Both the position numbers and the translations under genes were made by a program. Positions 1 through 8,431 of a stretch of DNA of 64,000 bases are shown here, piece by piece. The notes beneath the pieces were generated by a model. It was not told where the DNA came from. It searched no databases and saw only the letters and a program-made list of their open reading frames with translations. The DNA is from Streptomyces morookaense (GTDB lineage Bacteria > Actinomycetota > Actinomycetes > Streptomycetales > Streptomycetaceae). The DNA is taken from positions 49,919 through 113,918 of the forward strand of contig NZ_JABBXF010000044.1 of NCBI RefSeq assembly GCF_013030945.1, written 5' to 3'. Within the stretch, counting starts at the first letter, position 1. Each line of letters opens with the position of its first letter.

Positions 1-469
1 GACCGAGTACCCGGAGACCGTCTCGGCCGAGGGCCGCAAGCTCCTCGGCTTCGACGGCGCCGAGAACCGGCACTTCGACACGGTCGTCCAGGGCCGGGTC
101 AGCTACCAGCTGGCGCTGGACGCCGGCATCACCAGCCCCTACGCGCAGATGCGCGAGTACGTCGCCTCGCGCACCCTCACGGCCTCGCCCGACCCGAATG
201 TGGAGCTGATCACCGGCGACCTGGTCGGCCGGGTCCGCGAACTCAAGGCGGAGGACGGCGCGTTGGGTGTCTGGCTCTGCGGCGGATCGCAGCTTGCGGG
301 CGAGCTGCTGGACGAGATCGACGAGCTCGTCATCAAGACGTACCCGCAGGTGTACGGCTCCGGTATACCGATGTTCGGCTCGGACTTCGCGGTCACCGAG
401 TTCACGCTGGACGCGGTGCGTGTGTTCGAGAACGGCGTGGTGGTCAGGACGTACAGCCGCGTGCGATGA
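1..469 (+). CDS. Dihydrofolate reductase-family protein (RibD C-terminal-like), 5' truncated
   Basis: The reading frame is open from base 2, so the gene begins before the window; about 155 C-terminal residues are visible. The motif VWLCGGSQLAGELL, followed by IDELVIKTYPQVYGSGIPMF, is the typical C-terminal half of the RibD_C/DHFR-like fold: a glycine-rich nucleotide loop, then a strand-helix-strand. Such stand-alone proteins are presumed NADPH-dependent reductases, usually of unknown substrate in actinomycetes. It ends convergently 25 bp from the secreted protease gene. Family is clear; substrate is not. Confidence 0.85.
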   Translation, partial: TEYPETVSAEGRKLLGFDGAENRHFDTVVQGRVSYQLALDAGITSPYAQMREYVASRTLTASPDPNVELITGDLVGRVRELKAEDGALGVWLCGGSQLAGELLDEIDELVIKTYPQVYGSGIPMFGSDFAVTEFTLDAVRVFENGVVVRTYSRVR

Positions 470-494
470 CGGGCACGGTGGCGGGTGTCACCGC

Positions 495-1937
495 TCAGCA
501 GCGGTTGGTTCCGTAGCAGAAGGCCGCCCACTTCACCGCGCCGTCCGGCCCGTACACCACCAGGTTCCCGTCGGCCTGCACCTTCACCGTCGAGCCGGCC
601 ACAGGTGTCGCGCCGCCCTCGCGGTTGTTGAGGTTGAGCGCCCAGTGCGCGGTGCCGTTGCCGTCGTACATGACGAGGTTGCCGTCGCTCTGGAAGTCCA
701 GGTGGGCTCCGTCGATGTCGGGTTGGCCGCTCCACCAGTCCCTGCGCGGGCCGTTGAGGTGCAGTTGCCCGTTCTTCTGCAGCGTCAGCGTGGTGCCGCC
801 CGCGGCGACGGACGAACCGGCCTTCATCGTGAAGCCCGGCTTGAGGACGACATCGCCGTTGCCCTGCGAACCGCCGACGGCCCGGTAGATGGTGACGGCC
901 TCGTCACGGAAGGAGGCTGCGGCCGCCTGGTTCAGGTATGAACCGGAGTACGAGCCGATGTCGTACACGCCCCCGCCGTTGCGGAAGGCGTCGGCATCGT
1001 AGACGCCGCCGCCGGACGCGCCGCCGGCCAGTTCGCTGTCGCCGTCACAGGAGCTCCGCAGCAGGATCTGCGGAGGGTTTTCCTGACCCCAGTGGGCGGG
1101 CTGCTCGCACACGTGGAGCTGGTTGACGTCGCCGGGGATCCCGGCGAAGGCGACATTGGACGGCAGTGCCGCGTTGAAGGCGATGCCGGCGGACCCGACG
1201 ACGTCCTGCACGTGCTTGCCGTTCTGCGGGTTGACGGCGATGAATGCGGTGTCGTCGTTCTGCTGGTCGTTCTCGGGGGTGATCGCGGCACCGCGCCAGG
1301 TGAACCAGCCGTAGGGGGCGTGCTCGCCGCTTGCGTCGACGTACCAGCCGGGGGCGAAGCGGTAGTTGGCGTTGGGATCGATGGTGGTTTTGTCGGGGAG
1401 TGTCTTCATGCAGTGGCGGGCGGTGGCGAGGGTGTCGTGATTGTCGGACACGACGACGGTGGCGGTGCACAAGCCCATGTATCCTCCGCCGAGGTCCCAG
1501 TTGAGCCGCCCGGTGAAGGTACGGACGCTCTCGCGGAGGTCGGCGGGTCCGCTGCGGAGGGCGTTCCGGCCCTGTGCGGCGGTGGCTGGTGTCGCCGGCC
1601 GGGTGCCGGCGATCTTGACCGACTCGCCGCCGGTGGCTGCCGTGCCGTCTTCGGCCCCGGCCGCACGTCTTTCCGGCCCGGGCCGGCCCTCGGCCTTCTT
1701 GTCGAGGGTGGGAGCGAAAGTCTTGTCGTGTGCGTGCTTCTCCCAGAACGAGCGGATCTGGGCATCCGACCGGGCGGCGGACACGTACCCGTTGTGACCG
1801 GGGGAGGAGCTGGGGGAGGGGCTGGGGGCGGGAGCGGGCGCGGCCGCCAGGGCGGTGGCCGGCATCAGCAGGCTGCCGGCGGCGGCAGTCGCCACGGCCG
1901 TGGCGCGGAGCGTGTGTATGACGTGTTTGGCGTGCAT
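495..1937 (-). CDS. Secreted trypsin-like serine protease with C-terminal mannose-binding-type lectin domain
   Basis: About 480 residues. The ATG at 1937 is chosen because it directly precedes an export signal: a basic start, then an Ala/Leu-rich stretch ending near ALAAA. A Pro/Ser-rich linker and propeptide-like segment follow. The peptidase core shows the S1 triad: His in TARHC (about residue 175), Asp in NDDTAF (about 229) and Ser in GGASGGG (about 308). The last 110 residues carry two QxDGNLVxY repeats (FQSDGNLVMY, VQADGNLVVY), the signature of bulb-type (B_lectin) mannose-binding domains, so the enzyme probably binds a glycan surface. It is monocistronic and convergent with the DHFR-like gene. 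An upstream in-frame ATG at 1994 would add 19 residues before the signal and is less likely. Confidence 0.85.
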   Translation of the reverse strand: MHAKHVIHTLRATAVATAAAGSLLMPATALAAAPAPAPSPSPSSSPGHNGYVSAARSDAQIRSFWEKHAHDKTFAPTLDKKAEGRPGPERRAAGAEDGTAATGGESVKIAGTRPATPATAAQGRNALRSGPADLRESVRTFTGRLNWDLGGGYMGLCTATVVVSDNHDTLATARHCMKTLPDKTTIDPNANYRFAPGWYVDASGEHAPYGWFTWRGAAITPENDQQNDDTAFIAVNPQNGKHVQDVVGSAGIAFNAALPSNVAFAGIPGDVNQLHVCEQPAHWGQENPPQILLRSSCDGDSELAGGASGGGVYDADAFRNGGGVYDIGSYSGSYLNQAAAASFRDEAVTIYRAVGGSQGNGDVVLKPGFTMKAGSSVAAGGTTLTLQKNGQLHLNGPRRDWWSGQPDIDGAHLDFQSDGNLVMYDGNGTAHWALNLNNREGGATPVAGSTVKVQADGNLVVYGPDGAVKWAAFCYGTNRC

Positions 1938-2778
1938 GCGGCATCCGTATCCGTGAGGGGCTGGGATGCCGGAATGGTGGCGGGGGCCGTTCAACAGACG
2001 GTCGACACAGGGTCGTTACCGCGTTTGTCCGCCAGGGCCGCGCCACCCTGACGCCAGCCTGTTGGCCACCTTCGCCACCCCTGATGACCTGCGGTGAAGG
2101 TGTATTCGACGGCGAGGGAGGACGGGGTGGTCGCCAGATGTTCGCAAGGGCACTCCAGGATTCGCCATCCCCGTGACCTGCAGGAATCCAGGACAGCACG
2201 GGCGTCCGCGGCATGGGCAGTTGCTACAGTGGCGGGCGTCGTCGACCTGCAACTGACTGAACGTCAAACCTGCAGTTGAAGCTCTGCGGACTCCGTCGAC
2301 TCCGCGGACCGGCCGGCGAGGGCAGTTTCTCGCGCGGCATACGAAAGACCCGGCTCCGTCGGCCCCCGGAGCCAGGTCGGTCACGCGCGAGGCATCGCGT
2401 GGGCCCGGCCGACTACCCGGCGGCCGGGCCCACTTGGCAAGCAGACCGACCGATCGTCCGAAACCACGTCAGCGGCACGCCGTCAGCGCACCAGCTGATC
2501 GCAACACCGCGCGATGGCGGCAACCACGTTCAGAAGTGCTGCCGAAAGCGTCATCCGGTTCCCGGTACGCCCCGAGGCCCTGCGCCGGACGGTGATGGCC
2601 CGGCGTCGGGGAATTCCTTGCCAACGGGGCCGAGTTGGAGGATGATGCCGCGCTTCGCCGACGGGCTCCCGCCGCCGCCTCCGCCCTGGTGAAGGGCTCT
2701 TGATGGCCTTGGTCGCTGCTGACATGATCGCCCCACTCGCACCACCAGACCCATCGGCCACACTCCCCAGGAGAACCC
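1938..2778. other. Intergenic region with one strong orphan hairpin
   Basis: About 840 bp with no convincing gene; short open frames here lack a ribosome site and Streptomyces-like codon bias. The region should hold promoters for the protease (-) and the methyltransferase (+). The one clear structure is a perfect 13-bp stem (2399-2411 with 2421-2433, 9-nt loop), listed separately. Near 2250-2275 there is a weak CAACTG/CAGTTG inverted pair. Confidence 0.5.
2399..2433. terminator. Terminator-like 13-bp hairpin with no adjacent gene end
   Basis: The stem GTGGGCCCGGCCG is perfectly complementary to the second arm, with a 9-nt loop. It looks like an actinomycete intrinsic terminator without a U-tract, but no recognisable gene ends beside it on either strand. 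Confidence 0.5.
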
Positions 2779-3534
2779 TTGACTCCCCAGTACGACGAGA
2801 TTGCGGCGCACTACCGCGAGGTCGACCGTGTCGTGGGCCCCTATCGCGAAGGTGTGGAAATCCCCTCGCTGCTGCACGCCATCGGCGGGCTGAACGGCGC
2901 CTCGGTCCTCGACCTCGGCTGCGGTGTGGGGCCGTTCACCCGCGTGTTACGCCGCCAGGGAGCCGCCGCGGTGCTCGGCGTGGACGCCTCGGTCGCGATG
3001 ATCGAGCTCGCACGGCGGAGAGAGCGGGAAGAACAGCTCGGCGTGCGCTACGAAGTGCACGACATCACCGGCCTGCCGGTGCTGGGCGCCTTCGACATCG
3101 TCACCGCAGCCCTCGTCCTGCATTACGCGGACAGCCGCAGCACCCTGGAACGCATGTGCCGCAGCGCATACGCCAACCTCGCTCCCGGAGGACGCCTGCT
3201 CGCCATTGTGGGAAACCCCGGTCTGCAGCCGGAGATCTCCCAGCCCAACGGTTTCGTCCTGCACCGCTCCGATCAACTGCGCGAGGGGGATCCGTACACC
3301 ATCTCGATCCCCACCACGCCGCCGACATCGCTCGCCGTTCACTACTGGAGCCGCGCGGCGTACGAGGAGGCTCTGCAGAACTGCGGCTTCACCGACGTCT
3401 CCTGGGAGCCGATGCTGGGGCTGCCGGCGGATGCCGAACCGGTGGGCCTGTTGTTCAGTGCGCGGCGCCCGGAAGGGGGCGGCGAGAGCCGCTCGGCTGC
3501 GGTGGCGGCTGTGGGTGCGGGGAGGCCGGTGTAA
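2779..3534 (+). CDS. Class I SAM-dependent methyltransferase (TTA-containing)
   Basis: 251 residues. The TTG start is set by AGGAG eight bases upstream. Motif I is VLDLGCGVGPFT (about residue 40), followed by the acidic motif II VLGVDASVAMI, typical of UbiE/ubiquinone-type small-molecule methyltransferases; no substrate-specific domain is visible. Leu at 2947-2949 is encoded by TTA, so translation should depend on the bldA tRNA, which in Streptomyces marks developmental or specialised-metabolism genes. It is followed by two back-to-back hairpins, so it is probably monocistronic. Confidence 0.85.
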   Translation: MTPQYDEIAAHYREVDRVVGPYREGVEIPSLLHAIGGLNGASVLDLGCGVGPFTRVLRRQGAAAVLGVDASVAMIELARRREREEQLGVRYEVHDITGLPVLGAFDIVTAALVLHYADSRSTLERMCRSAYANLAPGGRLLAIVGNPGLQPEISQPNGFVLHRSDQLREGDPYTISIPTTPPTSLAVHYWSRAAYEEALQNCGFTDVSWEPMLGLPADAEPVGLLFSARRPEGGGESRSAAVAAVGAGRPV

Positions 3535-3556
3535 GCAGGGCATTGCCGTCTTGCCG

Positions 3557-3733
3557 TGTGGTGCCATGTGGTGCCACACGGCACCACATGGCGGCGGGTG
3601 GCGCGGTTTGGTGCGCCACCCGCCGCCACTGTGTTGTTCATCCACTTCCCCCGCGTGTGCAGCTCCTTGGGATCTCACACCGGCCCCGTCGTGGTGCCAC
3701 TGGGGCTTGCGTGTGGCGCCATTGTGGTGCCAT
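3557..3733 (+). promoter_or_regulatory. Cluster of TGTGGTGCCA repeats upstream of the RHH remnant and DUF4097 gene
   Basis: TGTGGTGCCA occurs in tandem at 3557-3566 and 3567-3576, inverted at about 3580-3589, as a partial copy near 3691, and as two perfect 11-bp tandem units TGTGG(C/T)GCCAT at 3712-3722 and 3723-3733. The last pair ends about 10 bp before the ATG at 3744. Tandem half-sites of this spacing suit ribbon-helix-helix proteins, which bind as arrays; that assignment is inference. Confidence 0.6.
3564..3627 (+). terminator. Double hairpin after the methyltransferase
   Basis: Hairpin 1 is a perfect 12-bp stem (3564-3575/3580-3591, loop ACAC). Hairpin 2 is a perfect 15-bp stem (3590-3604/3613-3627, 8-nt loop). 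They share a base and lie just after the methyltransferase stop. Hairpin 1 is built from the same TGTGGTGCCA sequence repeated upstream of the next gene, so it may be operator as well as terminator. Confidence 0.6.
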
Positions 3734-3743
3734 TATCTTCGTC

Positions 3744-3881
3744 ATGGACCTCACGCCGTATGTCGGCACTCTGCGCCGGGAGTTGGCGGTGCCCGTCGTG
3801 CCCGCCGCGCCGCCCACGGAGGGCGAGGAGGGCGGCACCGCCCGCACCGTCGGACAGAACATCACGGGCCGGGTGCGCTGA
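3744..3881 (+). pseudogene. Internally deleted RHH/HicB-like regulator remnant (45 codons)
   Basis: A 45-codon frame begins MDLTPYVGTLRRELA and ends GQNITGRVR. From memory of Streptomyces genomes, a conserved regulator starts MDLTPYVxxLRRELA, has a central EGxEGGTAR-like linker before a ribbon-helix-helix domain, and ends GQxYTGWVR just before a DUF4097 gene. Here the start, a linker (EGEEGGTAR) and the end remain in frame, but the body and DNA-binding helices are missing. The position before DUF4097 is as expected. It could instead be expressed as a short peptide. The remnant reading depends on recalled homologues. Confidence 0.55.
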
Positions 3882-3928
3882 CCCCGCACCCCCGCCCACT
3901 CCACGACTTCACGCAGGACGGGACAGTC

Positions 3929-4774
3929 ATGCCTTCTTTCGCCACCCCCGAACCGATCTCCGTCACCGCCCATGTGACGGCAGGTTCCATCCAGTTCATC
4001 GCGGGCGACCGCACCGACACCGTCGTCGACGTACGCCCCCGCGACCCGGAGAAGGAGCAGGACGTGCGAACGGTCGGCCAGACCGAGGTCGCCTGCACCG
4101 ACGGCCTCCTCACCGTCGTCACCCCCAAGCAGCGCTATCTCGTCGGCCGCACCGGCACCGTCGACGTGACGGTCGAACTGCCCGCGGGCTCGGACATCGA
4201 CGTGACCGGCGCCTGGGCCCAGGTGCTCGGCGAGGGTGGCCTCGGCGAGGTCCGCGTCAAGACCTCTTCCGGGGACGTCCGCCTCGACGCCACCGGCCCG
4301 CTGCACCTGAAGGCGTCGCACGGCTCGATCACCGTGGGCCGGGTGGACGGCATGGCCGAGATCACCACCAGCTCCGGCAGCCTGCGCGTCGGCACCCTCG
4401 ACGGCCCTGCCGTCCTGAAGAACTCCCACGGCACCACGACCGTCGGCACCGCGACCGGCGAGCTGCGGGTCAGCGGTGCGAACGGTGACATCGCCATCGC
4501 CTGCGCCGAGAGCTCGGTCACCGCCACAACCGACCACGGCACCCTGCGGGTTGCCGAAGTCGCCCGCGGAAACGTCCAGGTGGAGACCTCCTACGGCGCC
4601 ATCGAGGTCGGCATCCGCGAAGGCACCGCCGCCTGGCTCGACGCCGACTCCGGCAACGGCCAGGTGCGCAACACCCTCACCACCACCGACACCCCGGACC
4701 ACACCCAGGACACCGTGCGGGTCCGCGCCCGCACCCGTCACGGCAACATCGACATCCGCCGCGCCCGGTCCTGA
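3929..4774 (+). CDS. DUF4097-family beta-strand repeat protein
   Basis: 281 residues starting MPSFATPEPI, with AGGACGGGAC upstream of the ATG. The protein is a run of short degenerate repeats of the type G-x-(I/V)-x-V-x-x-(S/T)-(S/H)-G (VKTSSGDVRL, LKASHGSITV, ITTSSGSLRV, LKNSHGTTTV), which is the DUF4097 beta-helix pattern (putative adhesin/DUF4098 superfamily). No signal peptide or membrane segment is seen, so it is probably cytoplasmic. It follows the regulator remnant by 47 bp. A short GACGCCG/CGGCGTC hairpin lies immediately after the stop codon. Molecular role unknown. Confidence 0.8.
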   Translation: MPSFATPEPISVTAHVTAGSIQFIAGDRTDTVVDVRPRDPEKEQDVRTVGQTEVACTDGLLTVVTPKQRYLVGRTGTVDVTVELPAGSDIDVTGAWAQVLGEGGLGEVRVKTSSGDVRLDATGPLHLKASHGSITVGRVDGMAEITTSSGSLRVGTLDGPAVLKNSHGTTTVGTATGELRVSGANGDIAIACAESSVTATTDHGTLRVAEVARGNVQVETSYGAIEVGIREGTAAWLDADSGNGQVRNTLTTTDTPDHTQDTVRVRARTRHGNIDIRRARS

Positions 4775-4871
4775 CGCCGCTCCCCGGCGTCTCCCCGGCC
4801 GCGCTCCAGCCTTCGACCGGCTGGACACCATTCATGTATCTGTCATGCTCACACCAGCAAAGGAATGTCCG

Positions 4872-6098
4872 ATGAGCCAAACGATTCCCACTCCGCACGG
4901 CCTTCCGATGGAGCGCAATGCGGGCCCCTTCGACCCGCCCCGCGAACTCACCCGGCTGCGCGAGGCCCGCCCGGTCAGCCCGATGCTCTTCCCCGACGGC
5001 CACGAAGGCTGGCTCGTCACCGGATACGAAGAGGTCCGCCAACTCCTGGCCGACACCCGGTTCAGCTCCCGCCAGGACATCGGCGTGCTGCACGTGCCGT
5101 ACGAGACCCCCGGAATGCCCACCCCCACCGAACCGTCCCCGCAGATACCGGGCATGTTCGTCGCCATGGACCCGCCGGACCACACCCGGCTGCGGCGCAA
5201 GCTCATCGGCGCCTTCACCGTCAAACGCATGAAGCAACTCGAAGAGCACATCGTCGACATCGCCGAGCGGCACCTGGACGAAATGGCGCGCCTCGCCCCG
5301 CCGGTCGACCTGGTCAAGGAATTCGCACTGCCGGTGCCCTCGCTGGTGATCTGCGAACTGCTCGGCGTCCCCTACGCGGACCGGGAGACCTTCCAGGTCA
5401 ACTCGGCCAAGTTCCTTGTGAGGGAGCAGACGCTGGAGGAAAAGGTGGCCGCGTACGGTGCACTGACCTCGTATCTGGCCGAACTGGTCACGGGCAAACG
5501 CGCCGAACCCGGCGACGACATCCTGTCCGACCTGGCCCGCGACGAGGACCTCTCCGTCGAGGAACTGGTCGGCATCGCCTTCCTGCTGCTCTTCGCGGGC
5601 CACGAGACGACCGCCAACATGCTGGGACTGGGCACCTTCGCGCTCCTGGAGCACCCCGAGCAGCTGGCCGAACTGCGGGCAAACCCGGATCTGATGCCCG
5701 ATGCGGTCGAGGAACTCATGCGCTACCTGTCCGTTGCGGACATCTTCTACCGCTACGCCACGGAGGACATCGAACTCGGCGGCGAAACCATCACCAAGGG
5801 CTCGACCGTCGTCGTCGCGCTGCTGGCCGCCAACCGCGACCCCGGGCGCTTCGACAACCCCGACACCCTGGACGTCCACCGCAAGGCCCGCGGTCACGTG
5901 GCCTTCGGCCACGGCGTCCACCAATGCCTCGGCCAGCAATTGGCCCGCATCGAAATGCGCGCCGGTTTCGCGGGATTGCTGCGCCGCTTCCCGACGCTCG
6001 AACTCGCCATTCCGGCCGGCGAGGTGAAGCTCAAGACCGACATGAACATCTACGGCGTCCACGAACTGCCGGTCACCTGGACGGAAGCAGCCCGGTAG
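4872..6098 (+). CDS. Cytochrome P450 (bacterial class I type)
   Basis: 408 residues. The start is set by AAAGGA eight bases before the ATG. Hallmarks are complete: the I-helix FAGHETT (about 241-247) with the acid-threonine pair, K-helix ExxR in EELMR (281-284), and heme loop FGHGVHQCLG with Cys352 as thiolate ligand. The N-terminus MSQTIPTPHGLPMERNAGPFDPP resembles CYP105/CYP107-type actinomycete P450s. No ferredoxin gene is adjacent, so it would use generic electron partners. A large hairpin separates it from the convergent MurJ remnant. Substrate cannot be inferred. Confidence 0.92.
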   Translation: MSQTIPTPHGLPMERNAGPFDPPRELTRLREARPVSPMLFPDGHEGWLVTGYEEVRQLLADTRFSSRQDIGVLHVPYETPGMPTPTEPSPQIPGMFVAMDPPDHTRLRRKLIGAFTVKRMKQLEEHIVDIAERHLDEMARLAPPVDLVKEFALPVPSLVICELLGVPYADRETFQVNSAKFLVREQTLEEKVAAYGALTSYLAELVTGKRAEPGDDILSDLARDEDLSVEELVGIAFLLLFAGHETTANMLGLGTFALLEHPEQLAELRANPDLMPDAVEELMRYLSVADIFYRYATEDIELGGETITKGSTVVVALLAANRDPGRFDNPDTLDVHRKARGHVAFGHGVHQCLGQQLARIEMRAGFAGLLRRFPTLELAIPAGEVKLKTDMNIYGVHELPVTWTEAAR

Positions 6099-6112
6099 GC
6101 CGAGCGACAGGG

Positions 6113-6160
6113 GGAGCGGCCTCTTCTCGAACGCTCGAATACTCGAACAGAGGCCGCTCC
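6113..6160. terminator. Bidirectional hairpin between P450 and murJ remnant
   Basis: A 12-bp perfect stem (6113-6124/6149-6160) encloses a 24-nt loop containing three TCGAA(C/T) direct repeats spaced 8 nt apart. It lies between two convergent genes. Confidence 0.6.
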
Positions 6161-6179
6161 TCGGCGCTGCCGTGTCCGG

Positions 6180-7608
6180 TCACCTCATCCCGGGCAGACT
6201 CCGCAGTTCGTCCGTCTTCAGAAGGCGCGCGAGGAGCAGGAACAGCACGGCCATCGTGGCGCCTCCCGCAGCCAGGGGCAGGACAGGCGCCCAAGTCGTG
6301 CAGGAGCGGGCCGCGAGCCAGCCGAGCCCGCTTGCGGACACCGCGGAGGCGACGAGCTTGCCGTAGGTGCGGCACAAGCGCCGCCCGTCCAGGCGGCCTT
6401 CGAGGCGGCGCCGCAGCCGGACCGCGGTGAGCAGCATGCCGACGGCGTACGAGGCTGCGTAGGCCGCGGCCATGCCGGTGACGGCCCAGCGCGGGGGCAG
6501 CAGCAGATGGCAGGCGGTGGCCAGGGCGATGTTCACGGCGCCGATCCACACCGCCATCATGAACGGGGTGCGGGTGTCCTCGAAGACGTAGAAGCCGCGC
6601 AGCAGCAGGTATTGGGCGGAGAAGGGGATCAGCCCGACCCCGAGCGCTTGCAGCATGTGGCCCAGCGGCCGGACGGCCGCCGGGCCGGCGGCTCCGTGGG
6701 CGAAGAGCAGCTGAGCGATCTCCGGCCCGAAGGCGAGGAAGAAGAACGAGGTGGGGACGATGACGACACCGCTGATCCGCAGGGCGCGGGAGAGGTCGTT
6801 GCGTACGTCGTCCGGGCGCCCTTCGGCGACGGCCCGGCTCATGCGGGGCAGCAGGGCGGTGACCAGGGAGACGGTGACGACGGCCTGGGGGAGCATCCAG
6901 ATCGTCTGCGCGTTGGAGTAGGCGGTGAACCCCACCCCGCCCTCGGGCAGGGCCTGGTCGGCGGCCGAGGCGTAACGGGTCACCACCGTGCTCGCCACCA
7001 GGTTGGCCAGGACGAACAGCAGTGTCCAGCGGGCCGCACCGATGCTCTTGCGCAGGCCCGCCCCGCGCCAGTCGAAGCGCGGGCGGAACCGGAAGCCGGT
7101 CGCGCGGACGAACGGGACCAGGGCGACGGCCTGCACGGCAAGGGCCAATGTCGTGCCCACGCCGAGCCAGGTCACTTGTGCGGGGGTGATGTCCTGCACC
7201 CGGTCCGGAACGGTCATGAGCCCGACGTAGACGCCGAACACCGTGATGAGCACGACATTGTTGAGAACCGGTGTCCAGGCCATCGCCCCGAACCGGTCCC
7301 GGGCGTTGAGGACTTGCCCCAGGATGCTGAACAGGCCGTAGAAGAAGATCTGCGGGAGCAGGAACCGGGCGAACGTCACCGTCAGCTCGAAGGCCGGTGG
7401 CCAGCAGCCCCGTCCCCAGCGCGGCGGCCTGCAGCACCTGCCGGATCAGCCCCGTGGCCCGGGACATCAGGGTCCCCGCCGCCATCAAGAGTGACGACTG
7501 CGCCAGTCCTCCTTTGCCGCCGCCCGACTGAGGGGCCGCGTGCCGCCCGCGCTTTCGCCGTTGCGGTCCGGTGCGGGCCGCAGTCCGTATGCCATTGCCA
7601 TCCGTCAT
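6180..7608 (-). pseudogene. MurJ/MviN-like lipid II flippase homologue, broken by internal deletion and frameshift
   Basis: From ATG 7608 one frame gives a basic N-terminus and the first transmembrane segment (SSLLMAAGTLMSRATGLIRQ ... GLLATG). A different frame then carries the rest (from FELTVTFARFLLP at about 7390 down to 6180), including the typical WTPVLNNVV and YFxFEDTRTPF-type segments. Against MurJ as I know it, roughly 80-90 residues covering the second and third membrane segments are absent at the junction near 7390-7405, and the two halves are out of frame. The rest is well preserved, so the lesion looks recent. Since lipid II flipping is essential, another murJ must exist elsewhere. 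Confidence 0.8.
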
Positions 7609-7998
7609 ACGGCCAACCTACGGCCCGAGATCACATGAAGTGGTGTCCGATCTGCGCTCGCGTACCCGGAGCCGTCAGTTCTGCCTGCCACGCTCGCCGC
7701 GCCCTGCAGTTGAACACTTGATAGGCCTCTCCGTCCTCTGATCCGAAGGGCGCTGCGCCCCTCCCGGGCCCCGGATCGAAGCGTGCGCAGGCGTCATCCG
7801 GCCCCCTCCGAGTGTCAACTGCAGGGCGCGGAGGCGCCCGTTCAAGCTCCCTGGAAACGGTTGACTTCGTTCGGCGGCATCGCTCAGCATCGGGCGGCGA
7901 CGGCGCGTTCGATACGGCTCTGTCGCACCCATGACGGCGGATCAGCGATGAGGCCCCGTCAATCACTCGAACCGTTGAAATCAATCGGGGGTAGAACG
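7609..7998. other. Intergenic region with a long-range inverted repeat
   Basis: About 390 bp without a credible gene. Its main feature is an inverted pair: CGCGCCCTGCAGTTGAACACT (7698-7718, 21 nt with one bulge) against 7811-7830, separated by about 92 bp. The layout resembles a small non-autonomous element or a large stem-loop. The promoter for the thioesterase operon should lie in the distal half. Confidence 0.45.
7698..7830. repeat. Inverted repeat, about 20-bp arms, 133 bp overall (possible MITE-like element)
   Basis: The left arm at 7698-7718 and right arm at 7811-7830 are complementary except for one unpaired base. The same CTGCAGTTGAA core also appears near 2270 upstream of the methyltransferase. 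No target duplication was recognised. Confidence 0.45.
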
Positions 7999-8385
7999 TT
8001 GAAGGTGACGATTTCGCCACGCTTCTCCGAAGTCGACGTGCTCGGTCATGTCACCAACTCCGCAGTGCCGGTCTGGTTCGAGCACGGCCGGCTGCCGATT
8101 TTCCGGCTGTTCAGCAAAGAGCCGAACATGCGTGACCTCGCGCTCATCCTGCGCCGGTACGAGATCGATTTCACCCGGCAGATCTTCGCATCCGACGACG
8201 TCGTCATCGAGACGAAGGTCGCGAAGATCGGGAACACCTCGATCACCATCGAGCAGACGGCCACGCAGAACGGTGCCGAAGTCGCCCACGGCACCTGCAT
8301 CATGGTCCATTTCGACTACGAGCGGGAATCCACCGCCGCCATCCCGGACCACCTGCGGGCCGAACTGACCGCGCTGTCCGCGTAG
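7999..8385 (+). CDS. 4HBT-family acyl-CoA thioesterase (hotdog fold)
   Basis: 128 residues from TTG 7999, chosen because GGGGG lies about 7 bases upstream and the hotdog domain starts at once (VTISPRFSEVDVLGHVTNSA). The motif SEVDVLGHVTN matches the catalytic D-x-x-x-H-V-N loop of 4-hydroxybenzoyl-CoA thioesterase/YbgC enzymes, followed by VWFEHGR. A longer start at ATG 7948 is possible. It is the first gene of a three-gene operon with an acyl-CoA dehydrogenase and an EamA exporter, so it probably releases or edits the acyl product of that set. Confidence 0.85.
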   Translation: MKVTISPRFSEVDVLGHVTNSAVPVWFEHGRLPIFRLFSKEPNMRDLALILRRYEIDFTRQIFASDDVVIETKVAKIGNTSITIEQTATQNGAEVAHGTCIMVHFDYERESTAAIPDHLRAELTALSA

Positions 8386-8431
8386 CACCGCACACCAGCA
8401 CCGACTTGTCTGCCGAGATTGGATGTTTGTC

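Noticed and set aside
495..941. Plus-strand Arg/Ser-rich frames over the protease
   Set aside because: Low-complexity shadows without start signals or homology.
4476..4871. Upstream extension of the P450 frame into the DUF4097 gene
   Set aside because: Codons before 4872 are the shadow of DUF4097; AAAGGA marks the start.
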